Assembly (NCBI GenBank): GCA_037577475.1
Contig: CM075184.1
Span: forward strand, 14,909,094-14,973,093
DNA: 64,000 nucleotides
Origin: Chaunax sp. Z400
Lineage: Eukaryota; Chordata; Actinopteri; Lophiiformes; Chaunacidae
Direction of reading: 5' to 3'
Shown one piece after another: positions 1-11,480 of the stretch. The first letter of the stretch is position 1; each line of letters begins with the position of its first letter. The notes beneath the pieces were generated by a model, which was given only the letters and a program-made list of their open reading frames with translations, was not told the origin of the DNA and ran no database searches. Both the position numbers and the translations under genes were made by a program.

Positions 1-3000
1 TACAGCTCTGCCCTCCCAAAAGACCGCTGGTGGAGCATAACGATATATGCCTCCCTGCGGGGAAGCTGTTTTCTCTTACTGCTGCCCTGCTCTGCAACAG
101 TTGAACCTTAATGCTGACACAGCACTTTTCCGCTGAGACCATCAGTGCTAATTCAATTAAACAGGCACTTTGTCAGGGCTCTGCATTGCACATCTTTATG
201 CAAATTGACTTGTTCACATCACTTAAGAATTCAAAATGATTACCTTTACATGCTGCTGCATTTCACATGGGTATCCCAGTTGGAAATGTATTCTGGTTTT
301 ACCGTGTATATTTAATGCTGATTAATTTTTGATAGCACAAACCACAGGCTGAGCTGGAACCACTTTTGAAGAACACACTGGGTTGAGGTCCACAACAGGT
401 GAGCAAGGAAAGGCAGAAAAAATGTCTCTTAACCCCCAGTGTCCTTGAAAGTTTTCAAGGTCCCAAAGTTTTCAAGGTGGTGGGCAGTGAGGACAGATCC
501 CTTTCTGTGACCAATGAGCCTCGAACAATAGAGAATGACCTAAAGCTGCCGAGACAGATCGGTGACTTAGAGAAGAATAAAGTTGGAGAGAGGGGAAATT
601 AAAGTTTCAGCGGGAGGAACTTGAAAAGATCTGGACTAAAACTAAAAGATATTTCAATATATCATTACAGGCATACAATGCAGGATTTGTTGGTTTCTGT
701 TTGTAAACACACCAGGTAAAGGTTAGGAAAAAAGATAACTGATTTTTAAATGTCATTTCCAAACTGTCAAATACTGATGCTTTACCACACAACCAATCTC
801 TGCAAGGATCAGTGACAGATACAGAGGCAAACAACTGCTTTCTTAAGTCCGAGGGGAAAAGCAGTAGAAGGTGTCACCGACAATCACTCATCACTTTCTA
901 AACAATATTCTGGACATAAATAAGGGATGTTCACATAAAGATTTCGTATGACCTTACAGACTGTCACTCCATAATCTTATCAGATGCAAATCTGACTGCA
1001 TGATGGATGATCTCCTCTCATTTTTTTTTAACTATCCCTGTGGAGGCATTTTTTGTTTTTGCATTACAGAAATGACTTTTTCACGAGGCAACCATTCACC
1101 TGGGAATTTAAAAACATGGCAACCAAATGTGTTTTCTGCCTCAGAGTAAGGAACTCCTGATTTGCTAATTAGATTATGTCTTTGGCAAAACTGCTGTTTT
1201 TTTTATTATAGCTTGAAAACATAATATTGCCCTTTGTTGGATGTCATATGCTCTCTTTCCCTACATTCCTGTCTTTAATAACTACTACTTGGCGTGCACA
1301 AAAACAGTGAATATTAAGTAATTAGTAATGAATGAGACTTGACTAGTTTTGTACTGTCTACTGTACATCAGAAACCACCCATGAAGAAAACAGTTATTGA
1401 TTCAGAGATATTCATGAACTAATCTTTCCCTTATGATTCATTAATATTAGATCTCACAGTCAGTTCTCTATCACTATCTGCTACATAGCCCCCCATTAGG
1501 AATTATTAGGAAAGTACTTATTAATGGTTCATAATTATAAAAAACATAAATCATTCCTGATTCATATCTGAATTTACTAATCATTAGCCGCTCTACTCAT
1601 GAACTAAGCAGTTCCTCCTCTGTTCCCTTCCAGCCAAAATTACGTGCACCTTGTTGTAAAGTGTTACTACAGCAACCAATTAATTTTGGATGATTGTCCA
1701 GTTGGTATATTCTAGAGATGATAAGAAAGCCTTTTGTTCTTCTCAGATTGATCGGTTTTAAGAAATAACGAGAGGCTAAACTGTTCCCAGATGGTCTTTT
1801 CATGATTTTTAGACAGTTCACTGGTCCCATTTAGTGACATGAAAGGAGAAAGAAAGACAGACAAGGACAGTGTCAACAATAAACACACTGGAGAAGGAAA
1901 GATGGAGCCACAGTGGGGGTGTTATCACTCTGCCCTTCCGTCCTTGCATGGGGCTCAGAGATCATCCGTATCCAGTAGCAACGGATGTAGAGAGCACTGA
2001 AATTCTTCATCCTTTGCACCCATTCTGTCATCTGCACTCACTCACATACAGACGGCTCACTTCATCATCATCATCCCACAGACACAAAACACATAGCTGA
2101 TCAGCTTGATAGTCCATTGTTCTGCTGATGTACAGTCCACTGATACCCGCCATGCTAGCAGGATGTTTGACACTATCCCCATGATGACTGGTGGATTTAA
2201 TAACTGCAAGGCTACTCAACACATGTTCACACTGACACATACAGTCCTGTATACCTACCAACATGAGAGGACTTGCAGGATAAAGAACACAAACACACCT
2301 TCATTCATGGCTGTAGGGTTTAAAAACACTGCCAGGGGGATTGGGGGCACGCCACCCCAACAAATTCTTGATTTCCCTGATCTGCATTTTAAGACATTTG
2401 GAGGGCAAAAATCAGATAACAATAACTTTAAAATCAAGGCAGTGGGCAGTGAAATAAATTATCTGTGAAGCAGTAATGCATGAGAATCAGGTTAAATGTT
2501 GCAGTGAATGATCCACACTACAATCTGGAAATACAGAAGAGGTTAAAATGATCACAAAATATCTGAAAATGAATGCTGACAATGTTTAATTTAATTTAAT
2601 AAGTAAAAGGAAATTTCCACTACAGACACCATTGAAATCTAATTGTTACCAAATCTGATTTTGTGTGTGTATTGATTTCCACTATAATGACCAAAGAACA
2701 TGAATCTCTCTGGAATTTAGGCTTATATTGCTTCAGTGTGATCAGGTCAGTTTGTGTTGAACAGCACAAGGACATACAGCTGATCCTATCCTGGTCACAG
2801 TGGGCAGTAACTGCTCTTCCTCTCTCATCATCTCCATCACCTTCTCTCTTTCTTTCTCTCTCGTCATGTCCTGTATCACTTCTCCCCCAAAAGCTGAACT
2901 TTAATTGGTGCAGTCTTCTTTTCATTTTAGTCTGTGCCAGTATTAAACACAGGGTCAGTTTTATATGCAAACATTACAGGGCTCCACTGAGTTAATCTTG

Positions 3001-3137
3001 CAGTGAAAATAAAAATAAATAGAGGCACCTCATTTTAACATGAATTTCAACCCTTTACACAAACTGAATTGAAAGAAAAGCATTGAAACTTTGGTTTAAG
3101 TTTCGTTTAACATTCTGACATTGGATGGATGGAATTG
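1..3137. other. unique non-coding sequence
   Basis: No recognisable gene or repeat family is visible here. Open frames are short and overlap on both strands (for example 2106-2468 plus, about 120 codons, with no recognisable domain), as expected by chance in AT-rich DNA. The C/T-rich stretch at 2815-2890 explains the overlapping frames there. The stretch 120-250 is noted separately. Confidence 0.6.
120..250. promoter_or_regulatory. possible conserved non-coding element
   Basis: This repeat-free block contains an octamer-type ATGCAAAT (about 198-205) and homeodomain-like TAATT cores (about 150), in a setting that resembles vertebrate developmental enhancers. The motifs are seen directly. Enhancer function is inference from composition only, and short AT-rich motifs are common by chance. 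Confidence 0.15.
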
Positions 3138-3400
3138 AGGCCCGTTTATGCTCTACGTTAAAAACAGCAACATTTTTCGACAAGTTGGGACAAAGGCAAC
3201 AAAAGACAACAACATTATGGGTAAACAGGTTGCCTGGTAACAGGTGTTAGTACCATGATATGACAGGGACATCCTCAAAAGGTGCAAGTCGTTCACAAGA
3301 AGGGATGGGGCGAGGCTCCCTGCTTTGTTTAAACACATGACTGTATTAAAGATACTACATGTGCTCTGGAACATTTCATACAGTCATTGTCGGTAAACAC
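3138..3400. repeat. possible DNA-transposon-derived repeat
   Basis: The block opens with GGCCCGTTTATGCTC followed by GTTAAA. A closely similar opening (GGCCCATTTATGCTC, then GTTAAA) occurs at 30358. A shared sharp boundary like this suggests the terminus of a short interspersed element, possibly hAT- or Harbinger-like. I do not see the opposite terminus, and the right boundary is a guess. Confidence 0.25.
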
Positions 3401-4572
3401 AGTTCATTTGCAAGTTATTTAATTATGTATTTATACACATTTTACACAGCATGAGGTTTTTTTCTAAGGTTGTACAATATTTCATACTCATCTGTTAGCA
3501 CAGATGCTCACTTTAGACGCTTTCACTCACTCACTTTGAACTGACAGACACACGTACCCAGGGCATCTGCTTATCTGGTGACCAATCTTAATTGGAGCTG
3601 ATTATGTCTGTCAGATGGGTCTTCTTCCTGTCCGATCCCTGCCCCTCTTCATCTTTTTCCTGCGTAGTCTTCCACAAAGTTCTGTCTCATCTTTCGTCCT
3701 TTACCGACCTCCTCCGTGTTTCTATTTTGGCTGCTGTAGGAGTTCTCATCAAACATGACCTCACAGCATGGCCTCTCTCTGCTCTCTCCCTCTCTATGGT
3801 CTTACGTTCTTCTCCTCCTCTCCTCTGTCTGTCCTTCTCCGGCCCGCCTTTGTTCACCTCTACATCAAGTGAGAGGGACGGAGGGTTGGGACCTGCAGCA
3901 GCGAGCGGTGCTGAGTAGAGGCTTTGATCAGACGAAAAGCCAAGCAGGGTCGCTGATAGACTGTTAGAGCTCATCCCCAGAAGCCTTAAGACGTGAACTG
4001 TAGCTCAATCTGTTGAACACACATAGTAGAGTGTGTATATTATAAAGAAAAGTTCTGCTGTTAGCTATGCTATATATATTTCTTATTATCATACACAGTA
4101 GCTTGTTTTTCTTTGATTATCCTGCCATCCCCCTTCAATGCTTACTGCATTTCTGGTCAAATATTTGTCTTATTCTTCAGACAGGCATTCAAATGAGTGT
4201 TTTCCTCTATAGCCACAGACAGAATGTATGAATGTAATTGCCCTAACCCATGAAAACAGCATCGCAGCAAAACAGCATCGCAGCAAAACAAACAAACAAA
4301 CTAGATTGTTGTTACCCTGTTCCAAAAAATTTCAAGGATAAAGTATTCTCATTCCACACAGACTATTTTCCTGCGGATAAATATGCTTTTACACAGCCAG
4401 ACTGCACAATATGGTGAGAGCCACATTATGCTCATAAACAGACCTTACCTCTAAGGTGAAGCTTTTGAGAAAAGAGCTTTACTTCCAAAGACACCTCACT
4501 GATTTAAAGAAAAGACAGGACTCCTTTGGTGAATGACAGTTAATGGAGTTAATAGGGAGGCTGTATGTAGAA
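3401..4572. other. unique sequence with a pyrimidine-rich patch
   Basis: A C/T-rich patch spans about 3600-3870 and produces long but overlapping frames on both strands (3592-3918 plus, 3687-3974 minus). These look like composition artefacts, because both strands are open and neither shows a domain. At 4257-4290 a 16-bp unit is tandemly duplicated and runs into an AAAC tetranucleotide tract. Confidence 0.5.
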
Positions 4573-4960
4573 GGGCTGTGTCCTTATAGAATATTACCTC
4601 CACACAGGAAGTAATGTTTTCAATGGTGTTGGTTTATTTGTTTGTCTGTCTGTTTGCACAGTTGCATAAAAAAAACTACATGATGGATTTTCATGAAACA
4701 TGGTGGGAGGTTTGGACATTTGAAACAGAACCCATTAAACTTTGGTGTGGATCCAGAAAAGATGCAGTCAGGAATTTTTCCTACATTTTTGAATATTGCA
4801 AGAAAGGGCTTTTTGGACCATTTTTGTCAATTACAGTTAGAATACTTGATGGCTTACCATGAAACTGGGAGGATGTTTAAATGTTATGTTAAATGTTTAA
4901 ATTCATTGTTACATGCTAGTTACAAAGCTAGTTCCTGGCGAAAACCGCCATTAGTGATCT
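4573..4960 (+). repeat. LINE-tail-like interspersed repeat (family copy 1)
   Basis: The block begins with ATTACCTCC and contains TTTGTCTGTCTGTTTG, GGATTTTCATGAAACATGG and GGTGTGGATCCAGA in order. The same order of motifs appears inverted at 28541-28875 and, more decayed, at 60800-61130. This is the pattern of a fish interspersed repeat that I associate with 3' tails of RTE-type LINEs; the class is from memory and uncertain. The distal part after about 4830 is degenerate. Frames within it (4614-4862, 4693-4971) should not be taken as genes. Confidence 0.6.
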
Positions 4961-7342
4961 GTTCTGATTAGTGTCAAGATTTTTAAAATATCTCAGCTGC
5001 AACTGTAATGTTCACAAAATATGTTGTGCCTTCTCAAGCAAAAGCCAAGGATAAAGCTGCATTTTGTTTATGACATCATTATCAGTTATTACCTTTTTAA
5101 GTGTGGGTTCAATGTCTGATACTTGATGCTGTAGCCAGGATTTTGGAAAACAGACCCAGAAATACCCGAATTCTCTGTGTGTTGCATGTGAGAGTGTGTG
5201 TTTGTACTAAAATTACAAGTGCTGACTACAACAGATGAGGCCTTTTGAGATGTGCAGAAGCTGGTTAAAAGGTGGGGAATTGAGGATGCGAAGAAAAGCA
5301 TCATGAGGAGGAGAGAAAAAAGAGAAAAGAAGATGAACAGCCAGAAAGTGGGAGAAACCAGAGGAGAGGAGCTTTTGAGCAAACTGTTGTTGAAGGTTTC
5401 TCTCCCACAAGGTTGCAGGGGCTGAGTAAGGAAGGAGCACAAGAGAATCCTGGCCCAGGTGAAGCTGTAATTTCCTGTCCATGGTGGCTATGCACCTGCA
5501 GAGTGACATCCTGAAACACAGCTGCTCACCATCAGCAAGGCCATGGTAATGTAGAAGCTCACATATTTAGCCTCAATCTGAGCTTTTTATCTGAATTGCT
5601 AAACCACTTGGTTTTCAGTGTGTGCTCTGCTCTCCACAGCTCCATACAGGAGGCTATTCAGTTCACAAGGCTGGGAAGCAGGAAGAGAAGGAGGTGTCAG
5701 ATCAAATGTTACATTTGTATTAAATAGCACAGAGACACTGGCCTTTTGGTGAACATTAAGCAAATGCTCTGAGCTGGCTGCGTAAAAGAAAACAAGCACG
5801 GTTGGTGGTCTGGGGAGGAAACTAATGACGGGGTTTGACCATGTGAGCATCAGAACATTATCTGGCAACATTAGAAATCAAATTAAAGGATATTGGAAAC
5901 TGCATAGAAGAATGTGCTTTCAGTGTTTTGGGCTGTTAGAATGGGCTGGGGAACTCTCATTTTAAAAATGTTTTTCTCCGTCCCCTCAAATACGTGTTGC
6001 ATATGTTAATGAAACATATGTTTAGCCAGTGGCTGTATCTTTTAATGTTCTGTTACACTAAAGTCCTGATATATTACCTCATAAAATGATTATTAGGTTT
6101 AGTTCCATGCAGAGTGTTCTAATCGCCCCACAATGTTTTACAACATCTGGGGGAAATGATCAAATTATATCACTGCACACCCTGTTTTGGTCTGCGTTCA
6201 CTAGTATGAATATTAAAACAGACACATCCACATGATAAAATAGTGATGATTGAGGGCTTTTAGATGTGGCTAGTGTCAGGATTGTCAGTTGTGCATCGGG
6301 GAAGTGTGTAAGAACATCAATAGACAATGGCCCGAGGTGGGACTGAATAATTCAGTGAGGAAAGGACGTGTATTTTCTCTTTTCCATTAGGGAGACACAC
6401 AATGCAGTAAGAGCCTGGCTGCTTTAACTTTGAGAATTTCCTGTTAATGAGTGAAAACAATTACAACAATTAACGAACATGAATTATTCCGCTCGAGTGA
6501 TTCATGCTTTTTGAATGTGAGTGGATTACACAAGCACAGGCGAGACTAGACACTGGCTGAGATGGAAACTGAAGTTAGTTCTTTTAAGATACAGTCTGTC
6601 TGAACTTCATACATGGGGAATATACAGCATATAATATACAACATCACCTAATCAGGGGTGTCGAGTTTTATTTTTGTTTTTTAAAAGTGGCTCTACTGGG
6701 AGACGTCTGCAACATACAGTACACACAGATGTATGAACAGTGACATACAATAATATTTTTCGAGAGGGATGTTTGAACATTATGGGCAACGACAGGGCAA
6801 AATTTGTAGCCACGAAAACCACTCGACCTACATTTCTTTCCCACTGCTAGAAACAGGCCTTGGAGAAGAGCATGGCATTGTTTTCCCTCACACTGTGTTC
6901 CCAACCAGTGCGTCTTCCAGCTGTAGGAAGATATCTCTTCTTTTTCACAGCACTCGTTCTATTTTTTGATGACAGTGGTTTGTGTTTGCATAAGGCCAGC
7001 ATTTTGTTCTACTCCTGGCTGTATGAAGCCAATATTTTCTAGTGCCTGGGGCAGAGTGCTCCATTGTTTCCATTGTTTCCTGGCAAGAAATAGTGGCCCA
7101 TCAGGGATGACAGATATATACACACAAATATTTGAACTTTAAATAAAGTGAAAAAAGGGATGCAAAAAGGCTGGCCTATGACCACCTCTACATTCAATGG
7201 GTCTGTGACCTTTCAACACGGTTTAACTCCTTGAGTTTCTGTTAAGGTGGGTTGAGTGATTCTGGAAATAGCTTATTGTTGAGTCTAATTCCCAGGTAAA
7301 CAAATAGCAGCTTAAATCTCTGGTATTAACCTAGAGACAAAT
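4961..7342. other. unique non-coding sequence
   Basis: No gene or repeat family is recognised. The purine-rich stretch at about 5270-5380 makes overlapping minus-strand frames (5089-5519) that lack any domain. Several short TAAT-rich blocks (6060-6240, 6440-6530) look like ordinary AT-rich teleost DNA. Confidence 0.5.
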
Positions 7343-7440
7343 AGGGATGGGTAGCATTATGATTTTACCAATATGATACAGATCCTGCTTGTCAATATCG
7401 ATACTTGCTGATACTCTTATCAATACATCTTTCCATTATT
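7343..7440. repeat. degenerate DNA-transposon end (GGGATGGGTA type)
   Basis: The sequence GGGATGGGTA followed by repeated GATAC/CGATAC and TATCAATAC words matches the terminal region of a fish interspersed repeat rich in 'TATCGATAC' words, which I associate with hAT-like elements. The copy is short and mutated. A second block with the same word style lies at 14306-14395. Class assignment is from memory. Confidence 0.35.
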
Positions 7441-7450
7441 GTTATTATTA

Positions 7451-7735
7451 GGGCCCGAGCACTAAGGGTGCGAGGACGCTATTGTTCTGCAAGGAATTAT
7501 TATTCTCTGAAAAGAATCGCCTTTTTGGGGACTTTCCCATGCACAAAAAAGAAATTTGTCGATGTGAAAATTTACGTGTGATATGGTGATTGGAAAAGGG
7601 CGTGTCAGAATGGCTTGCTAGCACCCCCTAACATTCAGCCCCTGCCTCCAGTTTAATGTACATGTATGAAACTCGGTACACACATGTAACTGACCTAGAC
7701 CGACAAAAAAGTCTCTTGGAGCAATGTCTTCAAAT
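7451..7735 (+). repeat. GGGCCCGAGCAC-type interspersed repeat
   Basis: The block starts with GGGCCCGAGCACTAAGGGTG and GAGGACGCTATTG. It later contains GAAACTCGGTACACACATG, the usual internal wording of a repeat found many times in teleost genomes. The class is unknown to me. The right boundary is approximate. No coding capacity is visible. Confidence 0.55.
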
Positions 7736-7881
7736 AAACAGGAAGTCAGCCATTCACCAACACGCTTTGTTTCTTCAGATTTATTAAATGCTGTATTTAC
7801 AAGGGTTTCATGGTGTTGCTGGGGTTACCCCCTTTACCGTTACATGCAACAAACCTTTTGCATATCATCTTTTTTCATTAA

Positions 7882-8247
7882 CCCTCCTGTTGTGTTTGTT
7901 TCCTGTTTACTAGTTTGGTGCTCCGGGTCAAAAATGACCACTCAATTCTAGCTGATTAGAAATCCATAATAATACATATATTATCACCTAATGTTGTGTT
8001 TCATCTTTAATATCAACTCAAGTTCTTGTGAACATAAGTTTTGAACTTCCATTTGCTATTTATGGTCTGTTGACCTGAGCTCATATCACTTGGTCATCGT
8101 GCTGCTACAGAATGAACTGAGAGCAAGACCTCAAAAAAAGCTTTATACACCTTATAGAACCTTACGACAAACAGATGAAATTAACAGCATTTTTTTAGAG
8201 AGAAAACTTTTAAATCGGTCAGATTTGACTGGAACACAACAGAAGGG
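7882..8247. mobile_element. non-autonomous piggyBac-type element (MITE)
   Basis: The element is 366 bp and lies between two TTAA tetranucleotides (7878-7881 and 8248-8251), the target duplication made by piggyBac transposases. Its ends are inverted: CCCTCCTGTTGTGTT on the left, and on the right the complement of AACACAACAGAAGGG, with 14 of 15 positions matching. Just inside the left end, GGGTCAAAAATGACC is a nearly palindromic subterminal motif, echoed near the right end by CAGATTTGACTGG. No transposase frame is present, so it would need an enzyme supplied in trans. The termini and TTAA sites are seen directly; assignment to piggyBac follows from them. Confidence 0.85.
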
Positions 8248-8361
8248 TTAAGTGTGCCCACATGAATGTCTTGCCCTGTTTACCATGATGACTGGAGTGG
8301 AGATCGATGCTAGTCTTTTCAAATGCGTGCTTTCATTTGTTATATTTCAAGAAGCTCAAAA

Positions 8362-8755
8362 TGAGGATCCACGTGCAGACACGAGTCAGAGACAGGGAAA
8401 CTGCAGTTCAGTGGTTTAATAACAAAAAAAAAGAAAAGAATTTGCAGGCACAAAGTGTCCATGTGGTTACAACAAAAATCAAAGTACATAAGCAGGCAGA
8501 GCAGGTTTGGTACACAGGTTTTCCAACAAACAATTCAAAATAGCAACAGAAAAGGGTGAAATCCAAATGAACAGGCAAAGTCCAAAACGTGAAATATACA
8601 ATAGAAAATCAATCTGGATAACTTAGATGAGAAAACACCGGAGGGATGGCAGGGATGTGACAGAAAACATTAATGTGACAAACCGGCAACTAAGTGAGGG
8701 AACACACAGACTATTTAGGGAAGAGAGTGGAGAAAAGATACAACTGGGACTTTAT
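8362..8755. repeat. unclassified interspersed repeat, left part
   Basis: The text (CACGTGCAGACACGAGTCAGAGACAG near the start, then CAGTGGTTTAATAACAAA and many AACAGGCAAAGTCC-like words) resembles a common fish repeat I cannot place in a class. It seems to resume at 9206, after a CpG-rich block, suggesting interruption by a second element. The frame at 8307-8543 lies inside it and is not a gene. Confidence 0.45.
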
Positions 8756-9205
8756 TGCACCTTTTATTCCGCCTCGACGTCTGTCTGAATGCAATGAAGG
8801 CGAAATGGGGTGTCAGTTTGATCCACCTCTGCGACGCCTTGGAAGGTAGTAACAGCGTTGAAATGGGTGTCTGTGTGAATGAAGTGCCACGGCATTGCGG
8901 AACGGGTGTGACGTAGTAATATGTTCATGTATGCGACCTACACCGGGGGATTTAACGATGCGGTCACAACAGGAAAAACAACAAACAAGCACAGAACATG
9001 ACCGCTAAACTGCGGAGATAGTGAAATATAGCAGCTTGTTTGCTGTTGCGTCATGCATCAGGAACGCCGGCATACATTATGAACGCACACACCAAGGTGG
9101 CATTGTGACGCTTTGGGCTGGTCCAGTTTGAACGCACGGAAGGGGTCACAGAGAAGGGAATTCGTTTTGGCGCTGTTGTGCAATGCCAGTCTGAAAGTGG
9201 CTAGT
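8756..9205. repeat. CpG-rich block nested in a repeat
   Basis: CpG density rises sharply compared with both flanks: many CG dinucleotides sit within about 450 bp of otherwise CpG-poor DNA. Words such as GGCGAAATGGGGTGTCAGT and GAAATGGGTGTCTGTGTGAA are loosely repeated within it. It interrupts the surrounding repeat, so a nested transposable element is the simplest reading. A small CpG island is the alternative, but no gene start is recognisable nearby. I did not find clear terminal inverted repeats. Confidence 0.4.
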
Positions 9206-9420
9206 CAGGAGAAGGAGGACAGGTGTGACAACAAACAGACAATCACACAGCAGGCAGGTAAGGAGCAATCAAAGTAAAACTATAAAAAACATGAAACAAG
9301 GAAAATCTACCTATAAACAAGTACAGGGAGTAAAAAATAAACACAATTCTATTCAATATAAAGCAGGAGAAACAGGAACACAAAAGCTAAAGCCATAACC
9401 GTGACGTTGTCACAGGAAGC
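9206..9420. repeat. unclassified interspersed repeat, right part
   Basis: After the CpG-rich block the A-rich, AACAAACAGACAATCA-style wording of 8362-8755 resumes and ends near GTGACGTTGTCACAGG. It is interpreted as the displaced second half of the same repeat. Confidence 0.4.
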
Positions 9421-9864
9421 AGACATGGCACAAATACACATGCTCAAAACCCCACTCAACCTCAGAAACATCCAAAACACACAAAAAAGTGATTGAATGA
9501 AGACAAACCAGAGGTGGGAGGGGCTAGAACTGGCACAGGTGACAGACAGAGAATTAAAAAAGGGAGGGGAGCGGGGCCTCTTGCATAGAGGAGGTGTGGA
9601 GAGAGGTCAGGAGGGGGTTAAGAGAGGTATTTGGCATAGGATGCAGGTGCAGGTGTTTTCTCAGCTTCTCAACTTGAAAGCCTGCTCATGCACCTGCCAA
9701 TGCACATACATGCAGATGCAAACATACTTCACTACAGTCAAGCCTTCCAATGGCAATTAGCTGGTGAGGGTCAGCGAAGGTCAGTGTGTGTTCCAGACAG
9801 ATAAGAGTCCCATTAATGGACGAGTGTGTGTACTTGACTGTGCAGGATATGAGTCAGTTTGTGT

Positions 9865-9868
<4 letters not shown>

Positions 9869-9895
<27 letters not shown>

Positions 9896-9910
9896 CCACA
9901 AACACACACA
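9869..9910. repeat. AC dinucleotide microsatellite
   Basis: An imperfect run of AC units with one CCCAC interruption. It accounts for the His/Thr-rich frame 9764-9946. Confidence 0.95.
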
Positions 9911-10849
9911 GGCTTTTGTGATTGTGATATTTTTGGCTGTTTTTAATCACACTGACCTGTAGTAGGCATTTGAATATAGAATGCGCTCGTCCTGTATAAA
10001 TAATTCTCTTTTATTTCATGTTTTTTTAAAATTTTTATTTATTTCATGTTTTTATGTCATCCCCATATGAAATGGCAAAATAACACACAACAGTAGTCAA
10101 AACTTTTTTTTAACCTAAATTGCATTTCTTCCTTTTTGGAATCGGTGTTGTTTAAGCAGATTTGTAACTATTTTTACACTTCTGTTTCAGACCTGCAGAT
10201 ATAAAGGGACTCACAAACATACACAATCGAATCTCTCACTCCTCACAATTCGTCTGTGTTCCCACGCCTTCACAAAGTTCCTCTCAGTTCCACAACCATA
10301 TTTCACGCCTAATCACACTCATCTACCACCTTTCCCTCTTCCCCTCGTACTTGTTAGGTCCTGCCATATCTCCTCTCATCTTTTTCTCCCACAATCGAAT
10401 GTACTGCAAGTTTGTTTCAGCTGGTCAGAGAGGAGGTTGATATAAGAAAAGGAGGGCGTGAATCAATAGGCTCTCTACCCTGTCTTGTGGCAGGGTGAGA
10501 AATCAATGGCGATAGAAAATTAAGCTGTAGTGCTTTGAATATATTGAAGACACCGGAGCAAAGCAACAAAACAGCTTGGTGCAAAATGAGTAAACTTGGT
10601 CAGATTAAAATGTAAAGGATGTTTGTTTGGCTGTGCTCAGAGTCCCAAGAACTCCCTCTGCATACTGTCTGAGGAGAGATACTAAGGCCTTTGTAATGCT
10701 GGTGTCCTGGAGTGAAATGATAACCAGTGCCGTCTCCAGAGAGGGAAGAGCTGAAAGAATCTAATGTACTTCATAGGTACATGAGTTCATATTTAACAAT
10801 ACAGGTAGGTTAAGCCAGCCAAGAGAGCAATTTTTGCTGAGAAGAAGCT

Positions 10850-11290
10850 TATTGAAGAAGATAACATTGTGGTTGTTTCTCACCTGTTTTACTGGCAAGT
10901 CAAACTCCCTTCACAGAAAAGAAAAACTGTGTTTATAAGAGACAAAATAACTCCCTCCGGGCTTCTTATTAGAATGATGGAGGTGTGAGCAGCTTGACAT
11001 CTCCTCAAGAGCAATAAAAGAGAAACACTTATTCAGTAAATATTGACATGTTGTGAGAAGAACCGGTCAAAGAGCTGTTCAAACAAGTAACGAAGCATGG
11101 ATGTGATTGAAAAGTGTGGAGTAAATTTTATTTTGTGTTTTCCTTAAACAGTCAGCAATCAATTTGGAGTGGTTTCCTATGCTAATTAAAAGATAATTGT
11201 AACCTACTGCAAGGCGTGATTAACAGGACTTTATCCATCCTCTAAAAGTCTGCACCATAATCAATAATTCATTTCAACCCCGGCACTTTA
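10850..11290. promoter_or_regulatory. possible conserved non-coding element
   Basis: A repeat-free block with a cluster of homeobox-type words (CTATGCTAATTAAAAGATAATTG around 11179-11201 in particular) and no open frame. It has the look of ancient vertebrate enhancers, but conservation cannot be tested from one sequence. Confidence 0.2.
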
Positions 11291-11319
11291 TTCAAATCAG
11301 TAAGCTTGGAAAAACAACA

Positions 11320-11480
11320 TAAATAAAAAAAAAAGGGAACAAGAGTGAGAGACAGACGGAGAAAAGAGGAGAGAAGCAGAGAGAAAAACTAGAGTAAGAA
11401 AAACAGACAGAAGAAGCAGAAAATGATGAGATGGAGAGAGAGAAAAAAAAAGTCAAAGAGAAAGGCTGACAGCATATTGG
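11320..11480. repeat. purine-rich (GA) low-complexity tract
   Basis: Almost entirely A and G, with AGAGAGA and GAAAAA runs. It explains the Phe/Leu-rich minus-strand frame 11389-11625. Confidence 0.8.

Noticed and set aside
3592..3974. 108-codon plus frame and 95-codon minus frame
   Set aside because: C/T-rich composition opens both strands; no recognisable motif.
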